In this document: positions 12,380-25,554 of the stretch, piece after piece
How the letters are laid out: every line of letters starts with the position of its first letter
How positions within the stretch are numbered: position 1 is the stretch's first letter
Assembly (NCBI GenBank): GCA_973895155.1
Contig: OZ316893.1
Span: 19,840,001-19,904,000 of the forward strand
Direction of reading: 5' to 3'
Source: Marsupella aquatica
Taxonomy: Eukaryota; Marchantiophyta
Length of the DNA: 64,000 nt
Position numbers and translations under genes: made by a program
The notes under the pieces: generated by a model
The model's database searches: none
The model's input: only the letters and a program-made list of their open reading frames with translations
Told to the model about the DNA's origin: nothing

Positions 12380-13346
12380 TCCCTACTCAAAAGCATAGTC
12401 TAAGTATCAAGTTTTTGTTACCAGAGTAATTGCCACCTATGGCTTCATTGTGTGGAATAGGGTCCCTACTCAAAAGCATAGTCTAAACATCAATTTTTTG
12501 CTACCAGAGTAATTGCCACTTACAGCATTTTACTATCCTGTCCCCCAAAGTGAACTAAATTATTAACTTACCCCCAAAATTATTCTAATTGCTAAGTTGC
12601 CCCTCATTCTGTATATATGAGTTACTTTTACTGTTTTAGTTAACCCCAGGTGATTTTTCATTGGTGGATTGACACATGGCAAGGTGCTATTGGTTCCACC
12701 TTACCCTGACCGAGTTTACCCTCACCTGGCTGGCTCTTTCCCATTTTTTGAACGAGCCCTACACCGAACATGGCTGGCATGTCCCCCGATGACCCAACTC
12801 AGTTCAGGCGGTAGACCCGAATGTGGGTTTGTTTACACATGGAAAATATGTATACTTTTGGGGTCTCGTTCTCGTATAGAAGTGAGAGTAGGGTGGATCA
12901 TCGGGACCCGAGGATCATCAGGCCCCTATGGAGTGTGGGACCTTGTTTTTGAGCACTCAACCAGCCAGGTAGCCAGGGTTGGGATTCAAACTTGCAAGGG
13001 GGAGGGGCCAGCCCTGTTTGGTGCAGGGCTTGTTCAAAAAAATGGGAAAGAGCTAGCAGGGTGAGGGTAAACTCGGCCAGGGTAGGGTGGAGCCAATAGC
13101 ACCTTGCCAGGTGTCAATCCACCAATGATTAATCACCTGGGGTTAACTAAAACATTAAAAGTAACTCATAGGTCTGGTAGCTCGATTCACATTCCCCAAA
13201 AAAGTAACTCACATATACAATATATATATGGGGGGCAACCTAACAATTAAAATATTTTTGGAGGTAGGTTAGTAATTTAGCTCAGTTTGGGGGATAGGAT
13301 AGTAAAAAGCTGTTTACCATTTATGGCTTCACTCTATGGAATAGGT
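12380..13346 (+). repeat. 83-bp tandem repeat, second unit split by a foldback element
   Basis: Unit one begins TCCCTACTCAAAAGCATAG at 12380 and unit two begins with the same sequence at 12463. Unit two follows unit one through CCAGAGTAATTGCCA, is interrupted after about 12525, and resumes at 13317 with CCATTTATGGCTTCA, matching unit one's CCACCTATGGCTTCA. The intervening DNA is foldback copy 2, so unit one preserves the empty-site sequence. Confidence 0.8.
12526..13316. mobile_element. Foldback element, copy 2, with probable target-site duplication
   Basis: The ends are inverted copies: the left reads TTTTACTATCCTGTCCCCC and the right, complemented, reads TTTTTACTATCCTATCCCCC. Inner arm blocks also match in inverted order: CATGGCAAGGTGCTATTGG on the left against CCAATAGCACCTTGCCAGG on the right, and GTTAACCCCAGGTGATT against AATCACCTGGGGTTAAC. 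The flanks CCACTTACAG (left) and CCATTTATGG (right) both resemble the empty site CCACCTATGG of the neighbouring tandem unit, which suggests a 9-10-bp target duplication as made by Mutator-like transposases. The exact ends could shift by a few bases. There is no coding capacity. Confidence 0.8.
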
Positions 13347-13681
13347 CATGAGTAGTTTTTTTCAAATTGCCAGTTATAGTATAGATGGTTGCCTTTTGAG
13401 GGGTCTGCTATAGTGACAGGGTTAGTCTGAGCATGTGGTAGTAGATGTAGCTGATGGACAACGAACAAGCTGGAAGTAATGATAGCAAATGTCTAGTAGG
13501 CTGGTAAAACGAACTAAGCTAAACGCGAAATGCTATAGGCCCATCTACTCTAGTGATCTGGCCCCCCTCAAGGACAAGCTTGTTTCCAAACCCCCCTCAA
13601 GCAAATGTCTGCCATATTTCTCTTTTGTGTGCTAAAGCTTGTGATAAAAACTAATCACAATTGGCTGTGTCTCACATGCAG

Positions 13682-13965
13682 GGGACTTTGTATGGAGGCT
13701 CAATTGCCTTTTGGGAGCGTACATTCTCTCTAAGAGAACAAAAGGGAATGATGGTGCTGCTTTCACTCTTGGCAATGAATGGTATCATCTTTCAAGTCTA
13801 ATGAAATTGGAGGTTCAACAAGAACTTGAACTTCCACCGAAATTTAAATCAGTAAAGTGCAATGAAAGGAAAGAAAAAGAGGTCCAAAAAGGACATACAA
13901 AGAAAAAGAAAAGCAATCCTAAAAAAGAGAAGAAGAGAAAAGGAAAAGTGTCAAACACTACATGA
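13682..13965 (+). other. Doubtful open frame with a lysine-rich tail
   Basis: An open frame follows a possible acceptor (ATGCAG) and runs to a stop at 13965. It has no ATG near its start, so it could only be a 3' exon. The encoded segment includes NEWYHLSSLMKLEVQQELEL and ends in a Lys/Glu-rich tail (KKKKSNPKKEKKRKGK). I know no matching family and found no partner exon upstream. A transposon remnant or a chance frame is equally possible. Confidence 0.15.
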
Positions 13966-14401
13966 GTGCGAACTCAATGACAAGTGTTCACATTGGAAAA
14001 TGTAACAAGAGCTAATGGTTCACATCCACTGTCCGAACTAAATCAACAAGTGGAACAAGAATGCCCTTTAGGAGGGTTAGCGTCTGCGAGGCACAGTGGC
14101 GCCCACTGTGAAGAATCAAAGATAAATTGCTCAAGCTTGGGCACGCTGTTAGGCCAATGAAATGCACTGACAAAAGTACATGGGCAAGATGGATGGTGGG
14201 GGTCCGGAGGGACCCGTCCGTTTGTGAATATCATGAACAGTCTGTTTTAGAAGCTTATCAAACTGATGATGAAAACGCCCAAAGATCTCAATAACAAGTG
14301 AGATGAATGTAACAAATGAAAGGGCATCATTACCTTACTACTTTCACTTCCTTCATTTTGGGTTTCTTTTCTGAATGTGGCGTTTCCCACTCTTGGAATT
14401 C

Positions 14402-14500
14402 AAAGTTGAGATACTTTATTTCAATGAAAGTTGAGATACTTTATTTCAATGAAAGTTGAGATACTTTCTTGCAAGGAAAGTTGAGATACTTTACATCATG
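14402..14500 (+). repeat. 25-bp tandem repeat, four units
   Basis: Four head-to-tail copies of a 25-bp unit beginning AAAGTTGAGATACTTT. The first two are essentially identical and the last two vary after position 16. Confidence 0.9.
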
Positions 14501-17500
14501 AACTTAGTCTGGTTGGTCCAGTTCTACGCAAGGATGTTCTTGAAGGGGTTTTCTAATTGGGTCCAGCTCTGCCTCAGTAAGGTGTAGCCTTAGTGGTTCC
14601 ATGGCGGTTTGGTCTCGAGGAGGTCAGTACTTTTTTTTCCATTTCCTTTGTTTGTGCGGTGCTTTTGCACATCCCCTTTCTGAAAACTTTATCGTGTTTG
14701 CCCGTGGCTCTGAAGCCTTTTCGCCGCCACGGCCAATAGAAGGAATGCGTTTCGTGCCCTTTTCGAAAAAGGAAAAATACGGATCTGGTTGATAATAGGA
14801 ACATTACTGCAGTGTGATTATTATACACTTTATATATTCGGGACCATTAATGCTCCTCTATGCTCTGACCGAATAATTCTGGTACACGAAATTATAGAAT
14901 ACTGCATGTCTGTCGTGGGTGAACTAGAGAATATTCCCTGACCCTTTCTATCTGGACCTACCCCGGAAAGACGGAAACGATTCAACCCACTCGACGGCCC
15001 AGATTCCCCTGCCCGCCTTTTGGAGCAAACAATTCGCGGACAGTACGAGAATATTGACCGCCGATTCTTCGAATCGACCGCCTGCAGGGAATCTGTCAGA
15101 CGCGGGTAAAGAAGCGGAATAATAAAAGTAATGAGTGGGGGACGGTGTTGGTGAGGAGGGGTAATTACTCCTTTTTACTAGCAATATTTTAGTCCTTGGA
15201 AAACGTACGTTGTACATTGTTGGGTACTAAGGTACTCTGGTGGAGCAATCATCTCCATAGTAGAAAGCCCTTCTTTAGTTCTTTTGTAGGTCTCTCAGCG
15301 CAATCAATGGCCAAGCGGTGACGAGGAGGGCGGCATTTACCTGAAGAATCTCCCGTAGTTGCTTTTTCGGTTACCGTATTGGATTGTGAGTGTTATCATG
15401 TGATGCCATTGGGCCATTGGGGGCCTCATCTATAGGTAAGCAATATTATTATTTTGACCTCCTTCAGTCCTTTGGGGCGAAAAGAGAGGGAATCTTGGCT
15501 CCCACTTCCTTGGGCGTGGTGGCCCCCCCCCTTTGCTGGGCTCTCTTGAGTTTCTTATTTGTTTAGTAACTCCTTTTCAGGTAAACTAGGATCCACGTAA
15601 GTACGAGACTCCTTTCTATCCCTCTCTCGGTAAAGGCCGCCGAAGATTCGCCGCTGCAGGAACGAGGCGAATCTTCTTAATTAGGGGGACGCAACGGTGG
15701 AGGGGAGATGATTCCTCCACACTCATTTACTTACTACTATTAGAAGATATTTAGTTCGCCTGACTTTTCGACGCGGGACTGTGATTCGACTGTGCACATC
15801 AACCTGGACCTTCTACTTCTCCCAAACGGCGCTGCGCCGGTTTGGCGATGCACCAAACGGGATGTGTCGTGTTGGGAGCGCGAATATTAGGCGCACTTTC
15901 CCGAGGGCCAGACCTTTTCGAGGGTGGGCCCCCCGTCGGCTATAGTTAGTTAGTTTTGTCTGTAGCACTAATGCGGGTTCTGTAGTACTACTGTGCATGG
16001 TTGGTTGGTTGGTTGGAACCCAAGGACGAGGAGGGGGCTGCCCGGCTGCTGACGGGGTGGCCGCCTCGGCCGTCGATGAGTCACCAGGGTACCGAACTCG
16101 GTTATTACCCAAGAATGCAAGAAGAAGAGGAGAGCGGCTCTGAGCGGGAGGGAGGGAAGAATAGGGTGATGAACGAAGTTCGCATGCAGGAACCAGTGTA
16201 TTTTTTAAGGTTTTTGTTTTTTTGCCAGTGTAGCGAATGTTTGCTTCTCTTAAGGGAGTAGATTTTAGAAATATTCTCTGTCAAATTTTATTGTGACCCG
16301 TCATATATCCTTATATTTATATATTTATGAAGGACCTTTAAATTCTGGCTAATGGGGTCCATGATTTGGTGGAAGAGGGCTAATGGTGTCAAAAAATGTA
16401 GCAAATATTAGCCCAAAGTGGGCAAAAGTTTTTTTGAATGTGGAATTTGTCTAAAATTTGCACTTAAAAAATACGCTAGCAAGAACCCCTTTTTGAGTTG
16501 TGCTGATGCGGAGGTTTGATTGGTGAGGGAAAAAAACCGTTGACGATGAGGATGAGGTTCCAATCTTTCTGCGCCTCTCAGTGGGAATCTCTAATCGCCC
16601 AGGTCAGGAAGTTGTCTCCCCACCACCATCGCTCACACACACACACAATTCACAGCCGAAGAAGTACTGAGGAAGGAGACGGAAGGAATCGAATGAGATT
16701 TCAATTATTTTACGGGAGTAGAGAGAGGCCGGGAGAACCTCGTGCCAGCGAATCGGTCCAGAGTGGATGGCTGGCCTCTGGCTGCTCGCTCGCGCGCTCA
16801 GGGATCAGGGATTTGCTCCGGATTTGATGCTTTGGTTCGCTATTCTTCGATGATAATGAGTTTCCTTTCCGTAGACGGCATGTTCTCTCGACCTCCATCA
16901 TTCTGTCTGGGCCTCCTGCGTTCCTGCCCATGCAAAGCGATGCGATGGGTCGTGTCGCTGGGCGGGATTCTCTTCCTTTGGTATGCTTTCCTCCTGGGCC
17001 TCGAAGGCTCTGCAGGAGGGATTATATTCCTCTGCATTTCATTTACTGATTGAACACGGAATCGATGGTGACGGTGGTTCGCTTGCGTTGGGGCGACAAT
17101 CCCTACCCTCAATGCATGCGGATGGGAATAATCGATTTCCAGCGTGGACTCCACCACAGTAGAGTTCGAGCAGCGCGGACTTCTCTTTTCTGGGCACCGT
17201 GCTTGCTGTTTTCTTTTTAAAGTATCTATCTTAAAGCCATCCAGGTTTACACAATAGTAGATTATTATTAAAATTTGGGGTCTTACTAACAAAATATTAT
17301 GGCCTCTTTGTGAAACCTTCAAAGAACTTTGTCATGAAAAGATTAACATAGTAGTGTAAACATTTACTTTTCAATGGATATAGATTTCTTCCTGTTATAT
17401 TGAATATAGGAGAAATGTCTTGATTTATTTTGTGAAATGAGAAATAATTAATGTTATAAAAGGAGTACCACACCATTTGTTTCAATGAGTGGAATTTGGC

Positions 17501-20500
17501 CACTGAAACCAAAATGCCAATTTAAACCAAAATCTACCTTCTCAAAAAGTTGTGTCAGCTTTTTGGGGCCCCAATTAGCCAGATGCTCACGAAGCGTCAA
17601 AGCCTACCAGCCAGAATCTGATGGCCCTCCCAAAATCTAGGCAAATCCACGTCTACAATTAATCTAGGAAATTTAAATAAGGAACATGGCTAGCATCTCC
17701 TCCTTTGACACAAGCTAATTGGCTGGCAGGAGGGAAAGCCCCCAGTATTCTTTTCATAGAAATTCTTCCCCTATTACAAGTGCCTGTGGCACATAACACA
17801 TTAAACTGGCTGGAGACAGTTTGGAGCAGAACCAATGTTGCCTGCAGCAACAGAACCCTTTGCTAAAGCACGAGCATGTGACAGTCTTTGATACTTGAGA
17901 CTACTGGCCAGGAGTCACCCTTGGCCACTTGAGCTGACCACCCGGGCCCACTCAAGTGGTTCTGAGATCTTTTTATTGATCAATCGAAAACTGATCCAAG
18001 ACATTCTAAAGAGAATAAAAAATAAACTAAGTAGGAAAACGAAATGGAAGTTCCGATACATTATAAGGGTTGACACGAGCTTCTCTATTTTTAAAATGCC
18101 ATGGACCAATTTTAACTCACATAACGCATTTCTTTTGTATAAATTCGCACATTGACTTCCGTTGCTCAGATGGAAAATAACCTTGGACCTCAGAACTTTC
18201 AAAGACAAAACACATTTTGACACCCACCAATTTTCCTCTCTTTTTTTTGTGAAGAAAGGATACCAAGTCTGAGTGACAGGGCAGGGCAACTGGACCTGTA
18301 ACTTGGGCAAGGGAAAACCCCAGAAATTATATAACAAGTGCCTGTAATGGCAAAACACATTAAAGTTGTCTTGCATGTAGTCAACCTTAGATTTTGCTGC
18401 CCTAGATTTTTCTGCCCTAGATTTTGCTGCCCTAAATTGAATGTCTGGCATTATATTATTCATGGAGACTTTCATACCTGAAGCCACTCAGTAGACCGGC
18501 TTCATGGCAGTTAAAGTTGAGGGGCAAAGGCCTGAAATTTTATGGCCCTTCAAGTCACAACCTGTGAAAATTGAATAAAACAATTTGACTCATTATGCAC
18601 TCGCAATATAAGGTGCCTGGCCTAGTGTGAGTAGCCACATGGTGCATCTCTCATGGCTTTTTCCTGGCAGTTTGGGAGAACTGAGGGCTGCAAAACTGAG
18701 GGCTGCAAAACTGAGGGCCTACTACTTGCATGGCAGCCCTTACAAAGCCGGCTGGCTTGATTAGATCTGGTTAAGGGTCTCCCTGTATTTGTCATTAATC
18801 TCTCTGTGTGACTGCTGAAATGGACCAGCTGTTTGGTTGCACCCTCTCGGCGTTTTCTGGTTTTCATGTTTTGGGCCCTCTGCACCTTTTCCCAAATAGG
18901 AAAAACATGTTTCATGTGACGTTTGTGTAGAGGTTTTATTGAAACTGCCGGTTGAAAGGTATCTGCCCCTTCTTCGTGCAAACACCTATCAAACTCATAT
19001 ACTATAAAAAATTAAAAAGTTGGTGAAAATTTGGAAATTTGGAAAAGAGGTGAGGGTCCTAGGAAGAAAGAAAATACTACTGGGGAAAGGGAGGGTTTGG
19101 GGTCCAATTACAGCACAAGTCAAGACATCAGCTACTCCATAGCACAAGGCTAAGACACACTGACATGCCAACAGCTAACTCACCCACTAATCATCAATAG
19201 GTAGATTAGTAAGTTTTAAATAGAAGGGTAATTTGAGCCATGTACAAGTCAATTATCTGTAAACAGCAGAAAGATAGATCCCTGGTTGTGCAACATTTTG
19301 ATTTTTGGACTTGGTTTCCCTCAAAGAAATAAAAATTATAATGAAAAGTTACATGGTCCAAATATGTGGATAACCAACAAAGAAAAGCTCTATTCTACTT
19401 ACTTTTAGACACAATATTGCATGATCCTATAGAATTTGAATCTTGTCATTAGCTTAGTTAATATAGGATAGTACTTCTGCACAAGGAAAACCTAGCTTTG
19501 ACCAGTGTAAAGGAAAATGTGTACCCTCCAATGGGTTGTATAGAACCAATTCCTTTCGACAAGGCCCATTTGGATGCCTTAGTGAGTAACATGGAAGAGA
19601 ACTACATTTGGACATCTATATTAGTGTTAATCTTGCTTCCCATTTAAGTAATTTTGAATATCTATACCAAGTTCGCAATCATCAAATCCTGGATAGACTT
19701 CAATCTTGGGTCCATTTCATGATGCGCTGCAGTATTCAACTCCTACTGGTTTCCAAATCAGGTTTAACTATGAACCCAGCCCGAACGTCCCACTATGGGA
19801 GTGTCATCACCTTTCAACATCTTATAGTAGTTAACTTGGACTTTTAAGTCCGGGACTGGATGACCCTCAACCCCTTTCCAATGACTTTGTCATCATTTTA
19901 TGGATAAAACCTTTGGTGTGCTTAGCATGCTTTTTCAAATATTTTTAATAAGCTTTCCAATGACTCTAAGAGTGTCAAATATCTATGATTCTCGAAAAGA
20001 TAATGAATGAAACAATCTACCTTGCTTGAAAGTCTAGCTATGGTGAAAACATCAAACAATTTCAAATTTCTCCTTGATCTTTGGATGCATTATTTTTACA
20101 GAATTCTTAGAACCGTTTCTGAAACATGTTTCCAATAAGGCTATCATTGTGATTTTGTCAAAATATTGAAGATCTTACAAGTTTCTGAATTGTTCTACCC
20201 TTCCTTGAAAGTCTACTAAGCTGCAGCCCCCCTAGTGCTTATAACGAGAGAATGGATTGATGCTTAAGCTGGACAAATTGCTGAGACATCTAAATGCTTT
20301 CCTTGATAGCTAGAAATTCTTCAAAAGTATGCAATGCCGTATGGCTCGGGACAATCAAAGTGGTTTTGAATTTACCACATGACTGTGTGATAGCTCACTT
20401 GAGTAAGGACTCATAGTTCTTGGGTTCAAATAACTGGCTCTTGTTGACTCCCTTTTTGTGGGGTTTCACAAACTTCCTCTTATAAATATTATAAAAAAGG

Positions 20501-23500
20501 GTTTCAAATTTCTCACTCATCTCTCAATAAAACCTTTAATACTTACAAGAATTTATTTTTAGGAAAAGCTTTTCAGTGCCTATTATTGACAGATTTTATC
20601 AAGTACTAAGGAAATTATAATTATTTAAATTTATTTATCTTTCCAATGAACCTAACACTGCAGGTTTCATAAGTACCAATGATACCATGAGTTTGTTAAT
20701 TTATCTAGGTTCTCAATGAACCTAACATTGCCAGCTTCTGTCAAGTACTGGAAAACCATCAGTTTATAATGAATTTCTTTAATTTTGAATTAAAATTGAC
20801 AGATTTTATTTTGAACATCATGAGTTTTGAAATTTCTCTAGCTTTCTTATGCACCCAACATTTAATCAAGTACCAAGGTTAAGATCATTAATATATCAAG
20901 ATCAGCTAAGGAGATCAGATATCTTAGTGTACAATACGGCCGAAGGGGTTCTCATGATTTATATTTTTGTTGATTGTTTTAGAGTAAAAGCATTCCAATG
21001 TTAAACACCGATATATCACTAACACCACATCCAATGGCTACCCTATTGTTTCTGTTTTAAATCTAATTTAAATTGATAAATTTTTACATTTAATGGGTCT
21101 AATTGTTTTTTTCTTTCATCGTGCTAAACAGAAAAAGGTGTATTTGTTTTTAGGTCAGAACGTCATTTGTCTTGCTTGTGTCCAAATATGCTCATGTGGT
21201 CACGCTGATGCTAGGGATTTTAGAAAGAGATTCCCATGAGGATCTGTAAATAAAATTATGGAACTCTTTCTTATCGTACCTTAGTGCCATCCAAATGCAA
21301 AACCAAAATATAATTCTAATGTGTTTTCGCTTTTTAATTTTAGAAGTGGTAGACAATGAAAAGTACATTATAATATTCTTAAAATTTGCATCACAAAATT
21401 CTGAAATATTGTGTGAATCAAATCAGATATTTTAATGATTCTTTATGTATTTTGCAAACCTGGATCGAATGACACTTTCTGGAAGGGGCTTGCTCTAACA
21501 CAGCAGGAAAAGGAAGGAAAAAGTGTATCGCAAGAGCCACCAAAAGGAAAACAAATAGTGGAAGTGTGAGGTTCTCAGATATGACGTGCCAGGAGATATT
21601 TATCATATCGGATGGTGCTCCCTAATATCAGGAGATCGGATGGTGGAGAGTAGCCTGACATGCAAGGGAGAACTGGCCAGGCTTGTGGGGGATTCCCTTC
21701 CTACCAACCTCGGAATCAAATAGAAAGTTAAGATTACACTTTTAGAGATTTAAAAAAACAAACAAACACCTACTGAGCGCAATTGCTTAGACTTTTTCTT
21801 ATAAATGATATTCTTAAACTTTATATAGGAGTAATGCTTTAGAAAGTTGATGCTTGATGGACCACAATGTTTGACCTCAGGATTCCAATGGACTAAACAT
21901 TTTTTAGCAACCAAACAGGAGAATCTACAGCACTAAGGTGAAAGAAAGGTACTATTTGAGTTGGTAGCATTGTCTATAAATCACCCATGTGGAGCAAAAC
22001 GGTCCATCTGAGCAGCTTGGCAAATTTTGTAGACTACGAGAGCCTTGGGTTACTAATAGGGACTATCCCCTCCTGTCAAAATTGGGACACACAATAAACT
22101 TAAACATTAATAATCTGATGAACATGCCTTAGGAAGTAGTAGCTTTGTGTTAGTGCATTGGACCCATAATCAGGTACTTAATATGTAGGCAAATGATAAC
22201 ACATTGTGAAAATAATATAATTGCTTGTATATGCCAGACTGCCAAAGAGCGAAACATAGCCAAACAATAAAGATCCCAAAGGGGGAAGGTTTGGGGGGGG
22301 TACGATAGGCCTAACTTAGCCAGATGTAAGCACAAACTCATCCTTACTTGATCTTTGAATTACTCTACCCAATGATTTTCTATCAAGTATGTGGATTGGC
22401 TGCTCAATCCTGACCATCTAGTGTCCTTTCTAAAACTCTTAATATAATATTGGCCTAATGCCAACATCAACCACATGGCGAATTTGTTGGAGATGGCTGA
22501 CAATCAAGAGTTCTGCATGTGAGTGAGTTTGCAAAAGGTTAGGCCGTCATTGTAATGTTCTTCTCTTTCTAGACCAAAAAGAACTGTATTGTGTATGCAC
22601 TGTTTGGGGGGGAGGGGGTTGGGAGGGTGGTTGGTTGCCCTCTCTAACCCAATCACAAAAATTGGAGCCCACATTATAGGAGATTTTTGTCAAATACTCT
22701 TGGACGTTGCCCCTCTCCCAATAGCAAAGAGAGAGCCCACAAACTTTGGAGATTTTCAGAGGGGGTCAAGTACTGGGCAGCCTCAAAGGAAACAATTATG
22801 TCTGTGTCCTCTTTGCCCTTGATAACCAGAATGATTCATTTTGGTGGGGGTCTGTATGGGTCAGGTGTCCCCCTTCTCCTCAGATAATTATATAAATATC
22901 TGGTTCTTTTCTTAAGTTTCTTGTGAATATCTTGTGAACAAGGAAGACTTAAGTAGTGAGGAGGGGAGGGGGGGATAAGAGGGAGATTGCATATTATAGT
23001 GTTTAGATAGCTTCTACAGTTGGATTTGGAGATTCAGAAAGTGTTTAGATAGCACCCTATTCCTAGAAAATTCAGAAAAGATTCCTCAATTGCCTTGGTC
23101 AGGTCTGTGGTCAGGTTTTCCTCACCTTCTGGTCACAGGGTTACATGCTAGTAACCAGGAATACACGGCCATTATCCTACACAATTATAGGGTGTGTCAA
23201 ATTAACTTTTGCAAGGCTGTATGAATTTGCCATCATGGTACAATGCATAAGAGTTCTGCAATCTGCCTATACAGGAGCTTTTAGGATTTGCTTCCTGACC
23301 CAAGTGGGTTTCTCTCCCACTTGTTTTTTCCAAGTGGGTCTCTTCTTTTCTTCCCTCCCATGTGCTGTTTGGTACCATTTAATTGATTTGACCTTTGCCA
23401 AATATGATGCTCCCATAGCCTATAGATAAACCATCCAACCAGAATGGACTAATTATAAATTATTCTGTGAGATTATGCTGCCCATTGGGACCCCTCACCT

Positions 23501-24097
23501 CTGTTAGTGTGAATGGAAAACAGTGTTACTAACAATAAGAGGAGAACAGGGCTCTCTCTTCATTAATTCATGCATAGTAGGGCCAAGGATTTTCTTTGCG
23601 CAACCTGGGAGACCCATCTTTGTTCCATTGGGCAAACAGTTAATGTTTGGAATGAAAAGTTTCACTTATGTAGTTAACACTAATTCATGACTGAAGTAGT
23701 GTAACACAATTGAGGTTAACAGTGTTGAGTTTGATGCAGACTTCATTTTGGGCCTTTCCCTTTGAAGCCCTTCTTCCAAAACCAAACAAAACTTAGTCTC
23801 TTTGTCCATTGTGACTAGGTTCTACTAATGTACTTTGGGCAGGTGACACTGATAGCCCGTTGGAAGCCTCTAAGTGGGGAAAAAATGTATGGTCACATTA
23901 TGACAGTTAGATCATGTAGGATCAAATCTGGACGACTAAGTTTGACAACAATCACTCAAATTACGCGAAAAACTCTTTGTCATATTTGCAAGCCACTTCA
24001 CTGGGTACCAAAGGTGCGAAAACTCGCAACAAAGGGAAAATGGATTGGAAACGCGCTCCTCAAGAGGATGCATCGCAATCTACAGTAAATTGGAAAG
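14501..24097. other. Nearly 10 kb with no recognisable gene
   Basis: 14.6-17.2 kb is somewhat GC-richer, with a (GGTT)n stretch at 15999-16016 and a short (CA)n tract near 16630. Its open frames on both strands match nothing I recognise. From 17.2 to 24 kb the sequence is AT-rich and shows only weak internal repeats: a CAAGTGCCTGT block near 17778 and again near 18330, an AATGAACCTAACA block near 20645 and 20715, and the array listed at 18389. I see no exon pattern, tRNA or complete element. Confidence 0.5.
18389..18433 (+). repeat. 15-bp tandem repeat, three units
   Basis: Three copies of AGATTTTGCTGCCCT with one substitution in the middle copy. Confidence 0.9.
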
Positions 24098-24256
24098 TTC
24101 CTTCATAGACGGACTACCGTCATCGACAGACAGCTACCGTCAGTTTCACGACTGGAATCTCCGTCAGGACCGTCAGTTCCTTCATCGACGGCCTGCCGTC
24201 ATCAAGAGACAAGCTACCGTCAGTTTCTCGACTGGAATCTCCGTCAGGACCGTCTT
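24098..24256 (+). repeat. 79-bp tandem duplication
   Basis: Two units, starting at 24098 and 24177, each beginning TTCCTTCAT(A/C)GACGG and containing CTACCGTCAGTTTC and CTGGAATCTCCGTCAGGACC. They differ by only a few bases. The motif ACCGTCA recurs inside each unit. The duplication sits at the left edge of the GC-rich island that holds the START-domain gene. Confidence 0.85.
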
Positions 24257-24360
24257 TCCGACGACAGGTTCGAGATCCGACACGCCCCCTGCGATAGTAA
24301 AGGAGAAGCGGAGGGACGAAAGAAGAATCGTTGTTGCTAAGGGTCGTCGTCCCTTGGCAC

Positions 24361-24400
24361 GGGCAGGCAGGCAGGCAGGCAGGAAGGAAGGCAGGCAGGC
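24361..24400 (+). repeat. (GGCA)n microsatellite
   Basis: About ten tetramers, GGCA with internal GGAA variants, lie about 1.2 kb upstream of the START-domain gene. Confidence 0.9.
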
Positions 24401-25554
24401 GGGGCTGTGTGGCAGCGTGGCCCATGTTAAAGTACGGGACGCTTCAAGACCGCGCTCTGTGCTGCGTCTTCAGTCTCGTGCTATTCCCGCGACACGACGA
24501 GTACTAATAGACGAGTCCGGTGCTAGGCTGGGTGATCTGCCGTGCCGTTGTTTGTTGGTGTTCGGTGGAAAGAAGAAGAGTGAGAAGCGCCGGTGATTGT
24601 TTGAGAACTCGAGGTGGAAGAAACAACTAACTTGCACTGAGGACAAGAAGAGATCGACGAAAAAAGGAGGTTCTGGCGTGACCTTTCCCTTCTACGATAC
24701 GGTGCCGGGGCATGCTTTTTTTGGATTGAAGCATATGTTGGCACAGGTTTCTCCACCTTCTCTGCCGATAAGTTGTGTTCTCTCGTATACCTGGATCCCT
24801 TTACTGCAGCTTGCTAAGCGATATCGTCGGTCCGGGTGTCTGATTTCGATCTCGTACTGTGGAGCTCCGAACGCCGTGGCTCTCATTCTTCGCTCCAGCT
24901 CTGTGCTGAGTTCAGAGTGTCGTTGCCCTCGCTCTTGCCCATCCTACCTTTGTGCTTGGGTCTCCCCTTTCGCGCTTGCTACAATCTGTTTGAGTGACGG
25001 TTGACAGGGGTATGCTGCTGAAAGTGGTTGATTCACTCCTCCGAGTCCGGCACTTACGAGTCTCTTTGGGTGTGGATGATCGCTGGAAGTTTGAAGTGGA
25101 TCACTAGCGACTGAGTGGAATCGGGAGGTGTGAAAGCGGTGGACGATGTGTTGAACGTGTTTCTGGAAGCGTACAGTGGATAAGGTTGGGGGACTCTTAC
25201 TGAGGCTTAATCAGGGCAAACAGTGGTGGACGCTCTTCTGGAAGCAATATTGGAGTAAAAGCGAGGACGTTGTGAGTTGGTTTAAAAGTGGAAGCAGAAG
25301 TGGACGTGAGAGCGAGCGCGAGCGCGAGGAGGAATACATATTGGCCAAAGTTCGGCGACTTTTGGTGGGATTTGTGGCGTTAGGTTAGAAGGCTGATCTT
25401 GGTCTCTGCCTTCGAGTAACGGAAGGGGACGAGTCCATTTTCTCGTAAGCGCGCCACTGAGTGCAAAGCTGTCTGACCAAGGGAGTCGGGTTGTGCTAGT
25501 CGGGCAAGGAAGCTCGGCTCTACTAAACTAGTGAGAAATATAGCTTCCCCGGAG

